A DNA stretch of 64,000 bases from Nipponacmea schrenckii (GCA_030562195.1 CM060202.1:20880317-20944316), one strand, 5' to 3'. Shown: positions 22,474 to 35,060, numbered from the stretch's first letter. The notes: a model not told the origin generated them from the letters alone. Made by a program: numbers and translations.

Positions 22474-23104
22474 TGTTGAATTATCTGTCATGATGGAGGA
22501 TATGGGGCTGATTACTGTGGATCAATTCTATTGAATAAATAAGAACGCCATGTGCATTTTTAATACAGCCCGAAGTAGCCTATTCGATCGTGCTTTTATG
22601 GATTCAGTCCACCAATTCATTTGCCATCTGTTTCAATGTTAAATCATGAAATTCAACCTTCCATAACTTTTTCCAGAAATCTCGTTGAAAACTTTCCTAT
22701 ATGTCATATGAAAGCCAGGCCAATACTTGGTTTCTGTACAAAATTTCAATATAGCATGACCATGAAAATTTTGAACTAAACAAAGTGAAAATAAACCACT
22801 ACATTTTATCAACATCCGCTTGACTGTCACTGCACACAAAACCACTATTTTTAGAACCTTTCCGCCAATTAAATTTCTCATTATCTCAGAAATTCTGAAA
22901 GAAAATGCAATTTCAGACATCAAATTTCAAATCTAGACCAAAAATTAGTCCAAAATGGGCATGCAAGAACCCCCAAAGGAAGGGAGAAAGAGGTTTTCTA
23001 AAAATAAAACGGACTAAATTCGTATAATGTTTTTGTGGTCTGAGTCCTATATTGACAATAGAAAAATGTATATGAACAACAGAGTTGTCTACCTTTAACT
23101 AATT
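22474..23104 (-). repeat. Copia 3' LTR (left), carrying a MITE
   Basis: Begins TGTTGAATTATCTGTCATGA. Matches the 30100-30277 LTR up to about 22596, and again from about 23050 (TTGACAATAGAAAAATG) to CTACCTTTAACTAAT. The interruption is a 448-bp insert. Confidence 0.75.
22600..23047. mobile_element. MITE inserted in the Copia LTR
   Basis: Ends GGATTCAGTCCACCAA and (reverse complement) GGACTCAGACCACAAA form imperfect 16-bp inverted repeats. TAT flanks both sides. No transposase. The empty site is visible in the other LTR. Confidence 0.65.
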
Positions 23105-23920
23105 TCTTTTATGATTGACTGGATTTTTACTCAAAGCTAATGAACCTTGATTGTCTCCATAAATAGTAAAAATATATTTATTATATATATCAATTTCATG
23201 TAAAAATTGAACGAAAAATATTCCTTCTTGAGTACCCATCGCAAGAGCAATATATTCAGCTTCGCATGTAATTAATACAGTTATTTGTTGCTTTTTGCTC
23301 TTCCATCATACAACTGCACTGTTATTATATAACTTAAAAGAATAACCTGGGGTATTTTTTCTGTCCTCTGATGATTCCCAATGAGCATCTGCAAAACCTA
23401 ATAATTCTAAATCATTTAGTGATTTTCTATAACATAAGCTTAATTCTAAACTTCCTTTTTCATATCGCAACACATGCTTCGCTGCAATATGGTGATTTTT
23501 GGTTGGCCTGGTCAAATACTGTGAAAGTCTTGTCACAATCGAGCTCAAATCAGGCCTTGTGCATGTCATTTCATAAATCAACCTGCCAATTATTTCTTGA
23601 TATAATTTAGCATCTACAATTTCATCATTTTCCGAAAAATTGTGTGTACTTTTAATTTTGCAATTCTCCATGCCATATCTTTGTAAGATCTTTTCCAAAT
23701 AGTCAGTTTGATTGATTCCTATTTCATTGTCAAGAAATTTCAATTTCATGCCTAAAAAGTAATACAATTGACCTAAATCTGTTATTTTAAATTTCCTTTT
23801 TAAAGCATCTTTAAACTCATATAATACTGTTAAATTACTTGATGCGATTATGATATCATTCACCCATATCAATATAATTATCCAAATATTACGCTTACAA
23901 TAAACACATGAATCAGATAG
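23090..23920 (-). pseudogene. Copia reverse transcriptase C-terminus and RNase H
   Basis: Reading minus from 23920: DSCVYCKRNIW, ILIWVNDIIIAS, FKITDLGQLYYFLGMK, YQEIIGRLIYEMTCTRPDLS, LGFADAHWESSEDRKNTPGY. RNase H follows after a TGA replacing Trp (VV*WKSKKQ), then CEAEYIALAMGTQEGIF and YGDNQGSLALSKNP. The usual YVDD catalytic box reads WVND, so one of the two Asp is lost. The reading is truncated upstream at about 23920, where a different sequence begins. Confidence 0.85.
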
Positions 23921-24378
23921 CAGATAATTATGTTCTTACTAAAGGGGATGACAAAATTTCCCTTTGAAATATCAAAATTTGATAAGCCGCTGTAGTGGTG
24001 TCTGCGGGCAAGCCAAACCAGGCTTCAACATGCGACCCATCCTCTCTCCATAAGTATGTTTTCAAAGCTTGTTTCAGCTTGCGAAATATGATGTTGGACA
24101 AGGCTGGGTGAAAAGGACTTTCTTATGTTGAATCATCGTCGGAAATACTTTTGACCTATGACAGTGCGCAAATGTATTCGAAGAACCGTTTAAAATTCTC
24201 ACTTCCATATATTTAGCATCCCTTCACCGCTTTTGAGTTTCAGTTTACCAGATTTCAATTTGTCCCCACATAACAGTTCGAATATCGGTCTAAATCAGGA
24301 TGTCAGGATTTCCACAAGTTCTGTGGAAGAGGTGGATATTTTTGCATCAAATGATGACAGAAGATCACTTTATGAACA
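23919..24378 (-). mobile_element. Unclassified hAT-like fragment, block A part 1
   Basis: Begins at the Copia RT break (AGCAGATAATTATGTTC) and is nearly identical to 32385-32830. It is cut at 24378 by the hAT element and resumes, badly degraded, at about 28121. No ORF of its own. Confidence 0.55.
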
Positions 24379-24688
24379 GTGGCGGAGCCAGGTTTACGTC
24401 CCAGGGGGGGGGGGGGGCGAGATTTCTGAGGTTGCCCGAATTTCGAACTTAGTTATGAGAGTTTTCTTCGAGAGAAACACTATTGTTATTGGCAGAGTAT
24501 TTTCACTCTTTCTAGAACACATGATACTACCCCCTTAGGAGATCCATAAGTATTCAGTTTAATTTACGGGATGTACTGTTTTCACCCCATTTTGAATGAG
24601 ATTTTCGGCTAATGGATATGTTATGTTTGTATGGATTTTATCATTTCGTTTTTTTTTTTTTAAATTTCAATTATCATAGATATCAACT

Positions 24689-27393
24689 TTAGTCATACAT
24701 AGCTTTTCTCCTTTTTTTCATCGTTGAAAACGTCTGAATGACTTTGTCGAAATCAACATCTTTGGCAAAATTCCTTTCTATATTTATCAAAGATAAATTT
24801 GAGAGCCTGTCTTCAGCCATTGTTGATCTCAGATAATTTTTTATTAGTTTCAATCTACTAAAGCTTCTCTCACTGGCAGCACTGGATACAGGGATTGTCA
24901 AAAATATTTTATACAAAATCGTCAAATTTGGAAATGCATTATCCATAGTATTTTGTATAATGAAGGGTAAAACATCTTTGACTTTTAGAAGTACCGATGA
25001 AGGGGGTGTAAATATATCTTCTAAAACTATTTTAAAATGTCTATATTCATCTATTAGTTCGGCAGTATTGACATCTTTACTATAAAACTTTCCAAGTTCA
25101 ATCAATTTCGTTTCACTGTTTTTATCTGAGAAATATTTAGGATCTAAGGCAGAAAATTTATTAGCAATTTCAGTAAAATCTGAGAATCGTTCATTCATCT
25201 GAAATGTCAAAGTATCTACGATAACATAATAGGTATCTCGAAGAAATCTGGTACGACCATCACCAGCGGCGTCATCCCTTGCTCGTTCACCTGGCATTAA
25301 CTTTACTTTTCGGTTTCGGGACTCTTTATACACCGGAGCGACTTCACACATTGATGCGATACCCTCTTGCTTCAGTTTCAACATCATTGAAAACGTCGTC
25401 TGATCGTAATTCGACTAATTGCAATCGAGTGGACTGAACAAGTAAAAGATGCAGTCATAATATTAATATCGGACTCTTGTAAATAACATGAGAGTATATT
25501 TGTGCATGCTAATATCTTATCCCAAACAACTAATAATACAATAAATTCAAACTTAGTAATTGTTGCCAGAATACCATTACCATCAGCAAGTGCCTTCGGT
25601 GTTGTATTTCGTAATACACCACTAGCAATTTGTTCAAGAGCTTTCACGAGAGCTGGAATGCAGCTTATCACAGCTTTCACTGAGTCTTTGTGGCTATGCC
25701 AACGTGTGTCACAGTGCCTTTTCAATTTCAAAGTTGCTATATCCAGTAGCTTAATTTCGGAATCTAACAGTTTCAGTCTTGGAAGAGAACTTGTCATAAA
25801 ACTGTAGATATTTTCTAGAGTGCCAAAGAAAAGTTTAGCTTGTACACAAGACGAAGATGCCGAGTCACCTATTACAAGATTCAAGTTGTGGGCACAACAG
25901 TGAACATAAATTGCGGTAGGCTCTTCAATTTTGACTCGTCGTTGGACCCCTAGAAATATCACCTGACATAGTGGAAGAAATTTTGCCTGACCTCTACATT
26001 CCGAAAATTTTAAAGGCCATTTTTCGAGCATCTTATCTAATAAGTTCTTGAAATCTTCGGCACTTGCACCACCCAATTCGTCGAACATGATGAACCGCTC
26101 AACGATATCTCCCGACTTGGTAACGTAACGGAGCGAAAACGAGCATTGATCAATTCTACTGATATCTATAGTTGAATCTAAATAATAGCATAATATCTAG
26201 CATAACGAACTTCAAATAGAATTCCCCGAAGAACTTCATTGGCAATGAATTCAATGATGTCATTCTGTATGTGATGACTTAAATAAGTTTCATTCCTTTT
26301 AGCATTTATCAGATGGTCGGCTAGAATTTGATCATATTTTGAAATGAATTTAACAAGTTCGAGAAAATTGCCCTCGTTACAATCTTGACTTAATCCTGCA
26401 TGTTCTCTGTGACCCCTGAATGCAAGACCCTGTTTTCCCAGAAAAAGTATAGCATCTACCAGACGCTTTAACTTGTCGATTTCGTTCGATTTCGGCATTT
26501 TTGGCTTTCATCAAATTTTGATAGACTGTCTGGTCACTCCGCAATCGAAACTTTGTGACAATTAAAACTCTCATAGAACTTTTGTGAATTTCAGAATCCT
26601 CGTGACTTCGAATTTTCTCAATCCCTTTTTTAAAATTAGAACATCCAGCATTTGGATCTGCGAATGTGCGTTCAAATGAAAATTTATTTTTTTCTGCAAA
26701 GAGCCAACAAGACAGACAGTACATTTTATTTTTTTGAGAGTAACAAAGCCATTGTCTATGGGATTTTGTTCTGTTTTCCATTGTCTTCTGATACCATTCC
26801 ACATGAAAACGTCTCCCATCTTTGTCGATTTGGAAATCATCGAAGTCATCATGAAATCCTGGTTGACAAGCACCTATTTCTATTATTGCTCGCACCAATG
26901 AATCAGTGATTTTGGAATCCTTGAAGAGCCAAGGATCTGATGGATATTTACATGTCAAATCAATTAATTTCTCAAAAACAGATGAACATTCTTGTGGACT
27001 TTCCGGAATTTCAGTTCCACTTATATCAGGTGTGTTGGAACATGTTGGTTTATCGCAACATTCACGGACTGTGCCTTTCCCGGGTACATTAGCTGATTGG
27101 GAAGAAGGGTCACAATCATCAATTAGATGTGTTTCCACTTCACTGTGCTCGCTACTAATTACTTCACTTACATTCTGATTACTTTCTGAAGATGTGCTAG
27201 TATGTATTTTCCCGAAAAAACTACTTAATTGTGGCTGAGATTTATCAGTTATTTGTTGAACTGGTGTAAAAGTAAAAGTATCCCCCAAGTGTAAGCGTTT
27301 TACGTGACTTTCTTTATAATCGGAATCAAGTTCCTTGCCGCATGCATCACATGCAACCCGTTGTCGATACAATCGTTTACGTGTAGAAGACAT
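24689..27393 (-). pseudogene. hAT transposase (TTF zinc finger, DUF4371-like, hATC dimerisation)
   Basis: Minus-strand pieces in order. 27393-26500: N-terminal CDACGKELDSDYKESHVKRLH-type finger followed by a TTF-like finger (MYCLSCWLFAEKNKFSFERT, SHEDSEIHKSS). 26498-26178: GLAFRGHREHAG and NEGNFLELVKFISKYD, DUF4371-like. 26088-25400: the core with HCCAHNLNLVIGDSASS and CDTRWHSHKDSVKA. 25387-24689: hATC dimerisation (IPVSSAASERSFSRLKLIKN, MAEDRLSNLSLINIE). Frame changes near 26490, 26180-26090 and 25390 separate the pieces, so it is not intact. Normal length for the family is about 800 residues; most of it is present. Confidence 0.85.
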
Positions 27394-27617
27394 TGTTTTG
27401 ATTTCTGTGTCAATTTGCTAAATTGCAACAGTGCAAGTTATAACCAGGCCAAACAATTCTTGACAAAAGACAAAAATATTTTTGAACAATTTTTAGTGCG
27501 AGTTTATCGATGATCGATGGAAGATAGAACAGGTGTTATTCTAACGAAATTTCACTCTGAAATGATCACAGCTAGAGGATACGCAATGTTATGTGATTAT
27601 AATGATAATTATGATCT

Positions 27618-27955
27618 TTTTTCCAAGGGAAGTAAGCTAGGGAACTCATGTGTTTTTAGTTGAAACCTTATCAAACTTATTTATTTTACATTTTTTTATT
27701 GGTGGAATAATAGTTTAGAACTTTTTTTTACACAAAAAAACCCAAAGTGATTAAAATGATCTATTTTCCAAGAGAAGTAAGCCAGGGAACTCGTGTGTTG
27801 TTAGTTGAAACCTTATTAAACTTATTTATTTTACATTTTCTTATTGGTGGAATTTTTATTGATTTATTTGTTTAAAAATGATCTATTTTCAAAGGGAAGT
27901 AAGCCAAGGAACTTGTTAACTTTTTAGGTGAAACCTTACCGAATTGTCTTAATTT
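27618..27955. repeat. ~110-bp tandem repeat, 3 units, in the right part of the hAT
   Basis: Three units with GATCTATTTTCCAAGAGAAG, then AAGCCAGGGAACTCGTGTGT and GAAACCTTATTAAACTTATT, at about 27618, 27756 and 27870. Confidence 0.7.
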
Positions 27956-28120
27956 AAGGCAATTCGGGCACCGATTTCCTTTTTTTTTTAAACAAATATT
28001 GTATGTCATACAATATTTATTGAAAAAATTGAAATATGTGCCCAAATTGTTTTTTTTTTGGTTGTGTAAAAAAAAGTTCTAAATTTTTTTAAACCTTTCC
28101 GGGGCTGCGACCCCAATTTT

Positions 28121-29655
28121 TAAAATTGTTATAATATCCTGCTTGGGGGCATATTTCACCCCCTTTAATTGTTATGTTTTAATGGGAGTTAAAATTTCTT
28201 CTTTAAAAAAAACCATTTTAAAGTTTTGGTTTGGGGAAAAAGATTAATTTCATAAATTCCAATTGGGGTTTTAAAATTTTTTTTTTAAAAGGGGCCTTCC
28301 CAACTGCCTTTGGGGTCGGGGGGGGGGCGTTTCCCCCCTTTTCCCCCCAAAAAGGAAAATTTAAACCTTTGAAAAAGAAATACTTTCCCTTTAAAGGTTT
28401 TAAATTGTCACTATCTGAAGATTAAAGGAAAAATTTCTTTCCCTGCAACGGATTTTTTTCCCCTTTTGTTTTAAAAACCCCAAACCTTTATTTAGCGGCC
28501 TTGGAATATTTTTTCAAAACTCAATTTGAAAAAGGGGCCCAAACCCGGGTTCCATATGTTCTGCTTAACCCGAAAAAATTTTCCCGGCCATTTCCTTTGG
28601 AAATGGACATTTTCCATTAAATTTTAAAGAAAAAGGAAGTTCGGAAAAAATTTTCCTGCAATTTTTTTTTATTCCCTGTTTTTTCCCCTAACCTTTAGGG
28701 AAATAAAAAGTTGACTTTTTCGGCCCCAAATGGACCAAACCTTCCTTTTTCTGCAAAAGAACCCAAAAAATTTTAAAACCCGTTTTTCTTGGATTTTTTG
28801 GCCATGGCAGACCTTTCCACTTAAAATATTTTTTCGGAACTTCGAAAATTTCCGGAATATTTTTTTTCCCGTTTTCCTTAAAATTTTTTTTGGCCTCTGT
28901 GGGGGTTTCAAAAAGGAAACATCTCCCTAAACAAAAAACCCCAAAGGGGTTTTAACCCCGGGGGTGCTTTACTGCCTTTCCCCGCCCTTTTCCCACCCAA
29001 ACCTTTTAAACCCAAAGGGAAAATGGTTTTGGTTTCCCATGAAAATTTTGTTGTTTTCTAAAGCCCCCTTAAAAAATTGAAGGGGTGGTAATTTGGTTAA
29101 TTCTCACAACAATTTTAAGAGCATTATATTTTAGGATAAAATCTAAGGTCACTGTGCCCTGCACTTGTTATTACGGCCTACAGTCAAATCGTCCATATTT
29201 GGCATCTATTTGGACCAAAACGTAGGCCTTACTTATAAATTGTCAGAGGGTAAGTTTTTGGAATACTTTAAACACCCCAAACCCATCCCATCAATGAATG
29301 TGGAAATTATTTTGTTATAAAAATTTTTATTTTTTTGGTTCCTTTAAACCCTTTGGAACTTTCCTTGTTTTTTGAAATCCCGGGTTGGCGGTACCCTTTT
29401 TTATGTCCCATCATGTTCCCAAAATTTTTAAACCCGGGGATCGGGACGATTTATGCTGTTGGAACTCGGGGTTAAATGTTGTGGGACGCTGCGTTTGAAA
29501 TTTAAACCCCTTAAAATTTTTAAAGGAGACCCTCCCAAATTTTTGGGGAAACATACGTTAAATATTTTGGCCAAAAGTGTACTCGAAAAATGGCTACTAA
29601 TATTTGGCGTAAGTAACTTCTACCACGCCAGAGATATCCGGGGTAACATACATGT
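28121..29655 (-). other. Degraded copy of 32830-34560
   Basis: The order of landmarks matches 32830-34560, but homopolymers are inflated and bases lost, as in CCCCAAAAAGGAAAATTTAA or GGCCATGGCAGACCTTTCC against the clean version near 33360-33390. From about 29085 to 29250 the match becomes nearly perfect, then degrades again, and 29559-29650 is clean. Apparent ORFs here are artefacts of this sequence. Confidence 0.75.
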
Positions 29656-30097
29656 TTTCCAGTATGTCATAGCCACCAAAAGTCCATCACTGACTTCTTT
29701 GCCTGCCTTTCTGAGAGCGGTTTGCAGCAGTTTCAGCTTTAATGATAAAATTTGTTATATCTTCATTTTCTCCTTTCTGAAGGGGGGGCAGTTCGGTATA
29801 TTAAGCTGTAATTCTTGGTTTCCCCCTGCCTGCATAATTGCCTCGTAGTATCTGGAGCGCCATTAGCCCATCATCGACTGCGCCTCTCATTATTAGCGAT
29901 AGACTTCTTTCATCTAAAAACTGTATTAATTCTGCATATACTTCCATGTTCTTAGCTGAGAAAACTTCCGGTTCTTCCCCATCCTCCGGTAACAATTTTG
30001 TCGATTTCAATTTTCTAAACTGCATATAACCGAGAAACTTTGCCTTATACAATTCATACTTTCTATCGTCTCCATTAAAACACAATCTCATCCATAA
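29656..30097 (-). pseudogene. Copia gag-like ORF (N-terminal part)
   Basis: Reading minus from the ATG at 30091: FNGDDRKYELYKAKFLGYM, LDERSLSLIMRGAVDDGLMA, LQILRGNYAGRGKPRI. After a TAA, further gag-like sequence (ALRKAGKEVSDGLLVAMTYW) follows to about 29656. The start lies 9 bp from the LTR, overlapping the presumed primer-binding site. Stop codon and frame loss mark it as dead. Confidence 0.75.
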
Positions 30098-30099
30098 CC

Positions 30100-30277
30100 T
30101 GTTGCATTATCTGTAATGATGGAGGATGTTGGGGTGATTTCTGTGGATCGATTCTATTGAATAAATAAGAACCCGTGCATAAAACAGCCGGAAGTAGCCT
30201 ATTCGACCGTGCTTCTATTGACAATAGAACAATGAATATGAAGAACAGAGTTGTCTACCTTTAACTAATAACAACAA
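30100..30277 (-). repeat. Copia 5' LTR (right), 178 bp
   Basis: TGTTG at 30100 and CAACA at 30273-30277. Contains CCGGAAGTAGCCTATTCGAC and CAGAGTTGTCTACCTTTAAC, as in the left LTR. GGTTATGG (minus strand) adjoins it. Confidence 0.8.
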
Positions 30278-31349
30278 TAAGAGATCATACTTCAAAAAAG
30301 TGTTTAACTTTAAATTAATTAAATCTTTCTGAGGGGCGTAAATATTCCCCACCCACTTACTTACAGGTCTGGGTATAACCCCTGGATATCACAACCCCCC
30401 CCCCCCCATATGCATTATGCATTGTGATTAGCATAAAAGAAATATGAGGAAATCAGATGAACATAGTACAGATCTGTTAAGACAAGTCCTCTATTGAATA
30501 CTAAGAATATACAGTACGTTATATAATATTAATATTAATATCTCTTTTCAGGTCATTTAACTCGTTACTAAAATGGGGAAAAGGAAAAACTAAACTCCCC
30601 CAAACGACGGGGAAAAACCTTAAAATTTTAAAATAACAAAATTTTTCCATTTGGTTTTTTCCTTTTAAATTTCCCCCAAGGGGCAACTTCCAAAATTGGT
30701 TCCAAAGGGAAATAGAAGAAAATTTTGAAGAACATTAAAAAAAATTAAGAAACCAAAACAAAAATTTCACACCATATTTAAAAAAAGAAAATCAAAAACC
30801 GTACAAAATATTCTGTTGGGGAAAAAAACCCGAAACCAAAAACCGAAAAAAAACCCTGTTGGGACAACAACAAAACCAGAAACTAAAAAACCCTCAAAAC
30901 CATTCCCAAAACACCAAAACAGACCAACCGAAATTTGAATAAAAAATACTAAAATACCGAAACAAAAACAACAAATAAATCCAATCCCCCTCAACACTTT
31001 TCGGCCTTTGCAACAATTCAAACCCCAAATCCCAATCCAAAACAAATTTCCAGGTCAACAACAAAAGACAACCGAAATTCAAAAAAAATTACCCAATTTA
31101 AAATAAAAACTTTTATAAGATAAAAAAACGACAATTTTAAATGAAAAAAAATTTGAAACTTGACAACAAAAAAAGAAATTTTAAAAACCAAATTTAAAGA
31201 TTTTAAATGAATTGTAAAAAACAGTGAAATGAAAAAAGAATTTTTACTTTACCTTTGAAAAAAAAAGAAATTTTTAAAAACCGAATTTAAAGATTATAAG
31301 AAAAAAAACGACAATTTTAAATTAAAATAAAATAGGTTACGTTAAGTTA
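30278..31349 (+). other. Duplicate of copy-2 upstream region and Q/T exon, degraded
   Basis: 30278-30580 matches 35070-35370 closely, including the acceptor CTCTTTTCAG and the ATG context. Beyond that the sequence is a low-quality rendering of 35370-35930: words such as CAACAACAAAAGACAACCGA survive among A/C homopolymers. No usable reading frame. Confidence 0.7.
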
Positions 31350-31807
31350 AAGATGAAGTTTGTAATAGCTTGACATTGGAAGATGTTTAAGATGAAGTTT
31401 GTAATAACTTGACATTGCGAAGATGTTTAAGATGAAGTTTGTAATAACTTGACATTGCGAAGATGTTTAAGATGAAGTTTGTAATAGCTTGACATTGCGA
31501 AGATGTTTAAGATGAAGTTTGAATACTTGACATTGCGAAGATGTTTAAGATGAAGTTTGAAATAACTTGACATTGCGAAGATGTTTAAGATGAAGTTTGA
31601 ATACTTGACATTGCGAAGATGTTTAAGATGAAGTTTGTAATAGCTTGACATTGCGAAGATGTATAAGATGAAGTTTGTAATAGCTTGACATTGCGAAGAT
31701 GTTTAAGATGAAGTTTGAAATAACTTGACATTGCGAAGATGTTTAAGATGAAGTTTGTAATAGCTTGACATTGCGAAGATGTTTAAGATGAAGTTTGAAT
31801 TTTTAAA
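31350..31807. repeat. 40-bp minisatellite, ~11 units, truncated by gap
   Basis: Units GAAGATGTTTAAGATGAAGT + TTGTAATAGCTTGACATTGC, the same as the copy-2 intron array at 35925-36715. Runs straight into the N gap. Confidence 0.9.
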
Positions 31808-32307
31808 NNNNNNNNNNNNNNNNNNNNNNNNNNNNNNNNNNNNNNNNNNNNNNNNNNNNNNNNNNNNNNNNNNNNNNNNNNNNNNNNNNNNNNNNNNNNN
31901 NNNNNNNNNNNNNNNNNNNNNNNNNNNNNNNNNNNNNNNNNNNNNNNNNNNNNNNNNNNNNNNNNNNNNNNNNNNNNNNNNNNNNNNNNNNNNNNNNNNN
32001 NNNNNNNNNNNNNNNNNNNNNNNNNNNNNNNNNNNNNNNNNNNNNNNNNNNNNNNNNNNNNNNNNNNNNNNNNNNNNNNNNNNNNNNNNNNNNNNNNNNN
32101 NNNNNNNNNNNNNNNNNNNNNNNNNNNNNNNNNNNNNNNNNNNNNNNNNNNNNNNNNNNNNNNNNNNNNNNNNNNNNNNNNNNNNNNNNNNNNNNNNNNN
32201 NNNNNNNNNNNNNNNNNNNNNNNNNNNNNNNNNNNNNNNNNNNNNNNNNNNNNNNNNNNNNNNNNNNNNNNNNNNNNNNNNNNNNNNNNNNNNNNNNNNN
32301 NNNNNNN
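31808..32307. other. Assembly gap, 500 N
   Basis: Exactly 500 N, flanked on the left by a 40-bp minisatellite and on the right by sequence that duplicates 23919 onwards. Confidence 0.99.
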
Positions 32308-32384
32308 GCGTCTTGGTAGATAGTTTTGTAAATTCTTCTTCGTTTCACTGAACGGAAAATGGCTTCTTGACATTCTTAACAGAT

Positions 32385-34560
32385 AGCAGATAATTATGTT
32401 CTTACTAAAGGGGATGACAAAATTTCCCTTTGAAATATCAAAATTTGATAAGCCGCTGTAGTGGTGTCTGCGGGCAAGCCAAACCAGGCTTCAACATGCT
32501 TCTCTCCATAAGTATGTGTTCAAAGCTTGTTTCAGCTTGCGAAATATGATGTTGGACAAGGCTGGGTGAAAAGGACTTTCTTATGTTGAATCATTGTCGG
32601 AAATACTTTTGACCTATGACAGTGCGCAAATGTATTCGAAGAACCGTTTAAAATTCTCACTTCCATATATTTAGCATCCCTTCGCCGCTTTTGAGTTTCA
32701 GTTTACCAGATTTCAATTTGTCCCCACATAACAGTTCGAATATTCGGTCTAAATCAGGATGTCAGGATTTCCACAAGTTCTGTGGAAGAGGTGGATATTT
32801 TTGCATCAAATGATGACAGAAGATCATTTTATGAATGTTATGATATCCTGCTCAGCATCACTTTCATCACGCGCTTTCCAGTTGTCTACTGTCCTCAGAT
32901 ACTTTCTTCTCCTCGGATGAAACAACAAGCCAGCTTTGCACAAGCTTTTCGTTTCTGAAAACACCCGATCTTATTTCAGCTCCGTGCTTCTTCGGAAGTG
33001 GAGTTTTATCTGAAAGCTCTTTATTTGAGAAAGTGGCTTCCAACTGTTCCATATAGTCGTCGAGTCGCTTCCACCACGTAACAATTTTCCAACAAGGAAC
33101 ACTTAAACCTTGTAAAGCAATGGACATTTCCATATAAGGTTTTACAATGTCACATATGCTGCAGATATCAAGGATAAAATCTATACCTGGTATCTAATCT
33201 GGTATTCTTTTACTTCGGTGAGTTTGAATTCCCTGAATGCTTTGATGTAGAACGGCAAGCTTGTTATCAGTTTTCGGAACTCCACATACTGAGATGCACA
33301 GAACCTGGTCCTATATGTTCTGCTAGTAAGCCGAAAAATTAGTTCTTCGTCTTTCTTGGCCATTTCTTTGGCATGGCTTAGCATCTTTCCACGTTGAAAT
33401 ATTGTATGAAGAATACAGGAACGTTCGATAAGTCTCTGCACATATTTTTTTGAGGTTCCTGTCTTTCCTTCATATACTTTCTTTATGGCCAAATCTAAAA
33501 AGTGAGGCGGGTCGGACAAATGGACCAACATCTTTCTGCTCACAAAGAGCAGCCAAAGTGGATTCAAACCCAGCAGCTTGGTACTGACTATCGCAGATCG
33601 TTCCCATCCATGATCCATTTATCGAACTTCTTGATAGTAGCGGATAGGTTTTTTCGATTTCACTGTAAAGATTCTCTGCCTGCTCGTCCGCGTTTGCTAC
33701 AGAAACATCTCCCTCAACACCAGAATCGGCTTCAAGATAGACTTCGGGTGCATTTACTGCAATTGCCTGACGTTTGCCATCCACCATTAAACAAAGGAGA
33801 ATGGCTTGATTGGTTATCCGATGTAGTGTTGATTTATCTAAAGTCACGTAAAAGTGAGGTGTTAATTTGGTTAATTCTCACAACAATTTTAAGAGCATTA
33901 TATTTTAGGATAAAATCTAAGGTCACTGTGACCTGCACTTGTTATTACGGCCTACAGTCAAATCGTCCATATTATGGCATCTATTTGGACCAAAACGTAG
34001 GCCTTACTTATAAATTGTCATGATGATCAGTTTAATATGGAATACTTTAAACATCCCAACCCATCCCATCAATGAATGTGGAAATTATTTTGTATATAGA
34101 ATATTTTTTTGTGTCATTTGACCTTTAGGAACTTCCGTTGAACTGAATCCCGGTGTGGCAGTATCATATGTCCATCATGTCCAATTTGTTAAACGTCGAT
34201 CGATCGAGGTATGTCTGCTGGTATCTCGTGTTGATGTATGATCGACGCATGCGTATAAGAAATTGGACATCCTAAAATAAGGAGATATCATCCTGCCAAA
34301 CCGGATCTTGGGACATGACGTTATAAGCTGTTACGAGAAGCAAATCTATGAAGAATGAATGTGTGTCGGACAGCGTGCGTGTGTGTGCCAACTTTGATCG
34401 TTGAAATATTTAAAGCACGCCACGCCATGCGCAGTTGCTTTGATTTATATCACCTACGCTACGCCAATATTTTGGCCAAGAGTGTACTCGAAAAATGGCT
34501 ACTAATATTTGGCGTAAGTAACTTCTACCACGCCAGAGATATCCGGCGTAACATACATGT
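32385..34560 (-). mobile_element. Unclassified hAT-like element, block B (uninterrupted)
   Basis: A 2.2 kb block that matches 23919-24378 plus 28121-29655 without the hAT insertion. It encodes the relic at 32867-33847. It is joined on the right to degraded Copia gag sequence at about 34561. Terminal repeats were not identified. Confidence 0.55.
32867..33847 (-). pseudogene. hAT-like transposase relic
   Basis: Three minus-strand reading pieces: 33847-33470 (MTLDKSTLHRITNQAILLCL, VNAPEVYLEADSGVEGDV, INGSWMGTICDSQYQAAGFE), 33618-33181 (DPPHFLDLAIKKVYEGKTGT, then RTRFCASQYVEFRKLI) and 33133-32867. The DPxHxLxLA-like box followed by a TRFxxSxY-like box resembles the RNase H-fold region of hAT-derived proteins. 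Several frame changes; no dimerisation domain seen. The assignment rests on motif resemblance only. Confidence 0.5.
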
Positions 34561-35060
34561 CCAGTTTCAAGAAAATGTCCATCACTGACTTCTTTGCCTC
34601 CTTTCTGAAGCGTTTGAGCAGTTTCATTTAATTAAATTTGCCTATATTATTTTCTCCTTTCTGAAGCGGGCCAAACCCATATTACGCGTCTCTCTTATTC
34701 CCTGACCCGCTTTCATCTAAAAACTGTATTAATCCTCATCGACTTTCGTCTTCTTACTGAGAAATTTCGGTTCTTCCCATTCCCTAAAATGTTTAATTTC
34801 AAAATTTTTTCAATGATATAACCGAGAAACTTTCCTTCTTACCCCCTCCTACTTTCTAACATTCCATTAAAAACAATTTTCCAATGCATATAACCGAAAC
34901 TTCTTATAGGATTTGGCTATTTCTATCGTCCATTAAAATCAATAATCATAACCTGTTTCATTATCTTAATCAGCCGGAAATAGCCTATTCGGCGTGCTTC
35001 TATTGACAATGAATAATAAATAAGAACGCCAGAGTTGTCTACCTTAACGAATAACCAATA
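34561..35060 (-). pseudogene. Copia gag and LTR, degraded second copy
   Basis: Landmarks shared with 29656-30277 (CATCTAAAAACTGTATTAAT, ATAACCGAGAAACTTTCCT, AGCCTATTCGGCGTGCTTCT, AGAGTTGTCTACC), but with many bases missing. LTR remnant approximately 34954-35060. Confidence 0.65.

Larger units (their letters stand above)
24379..28120 (-). mobile_element. hAT DNA transposon with TTF-type zinc finger, degenerate
   Basis: The left terminus CAGTGGCGGAGCCAGG is typical of this hAT group. The empty site is seen in block B at 32830 (TTTATGAATGTTATGATATC), and flanking sequence resumes near 28121. The right inverted repeat is not recognisable, because consensus quality collapses from about 27960. It encodes the transposase relic at 24689-27393. 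Confidence 0.75.
22474..30277 (-). mobile_element. Degenerate Ty1/copia retrotransposon, interrupted
   Basis: Minus-strand element: 5' LTR at 30100-30277, primer-binding-like GGTTATGG next to it, gag-like ORF 29656-30097, reverse transcriptase/RNase H 23090-23920, and left LTR 22474 to about 23104. Protease and integrase are not seen. The space between gag and RT is taken by other inserted elements (23919-29655). LTRs have TGTTG...CAACA ends. It is not functional as it stands. Confidence 0.75.

Noticed and set aside
28231..28930. Short Lys/Phe/Pro-rich ORFs on both strands
   Set aside because: They lie in a degraded duplicate of 33000-33850 with inflated homopolymers; the composition comes from those runs.
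31779..32373. Open frames spanning the second N gap
   Set aside because: Same reason; flanks are minisatellite and duplicated sequence.
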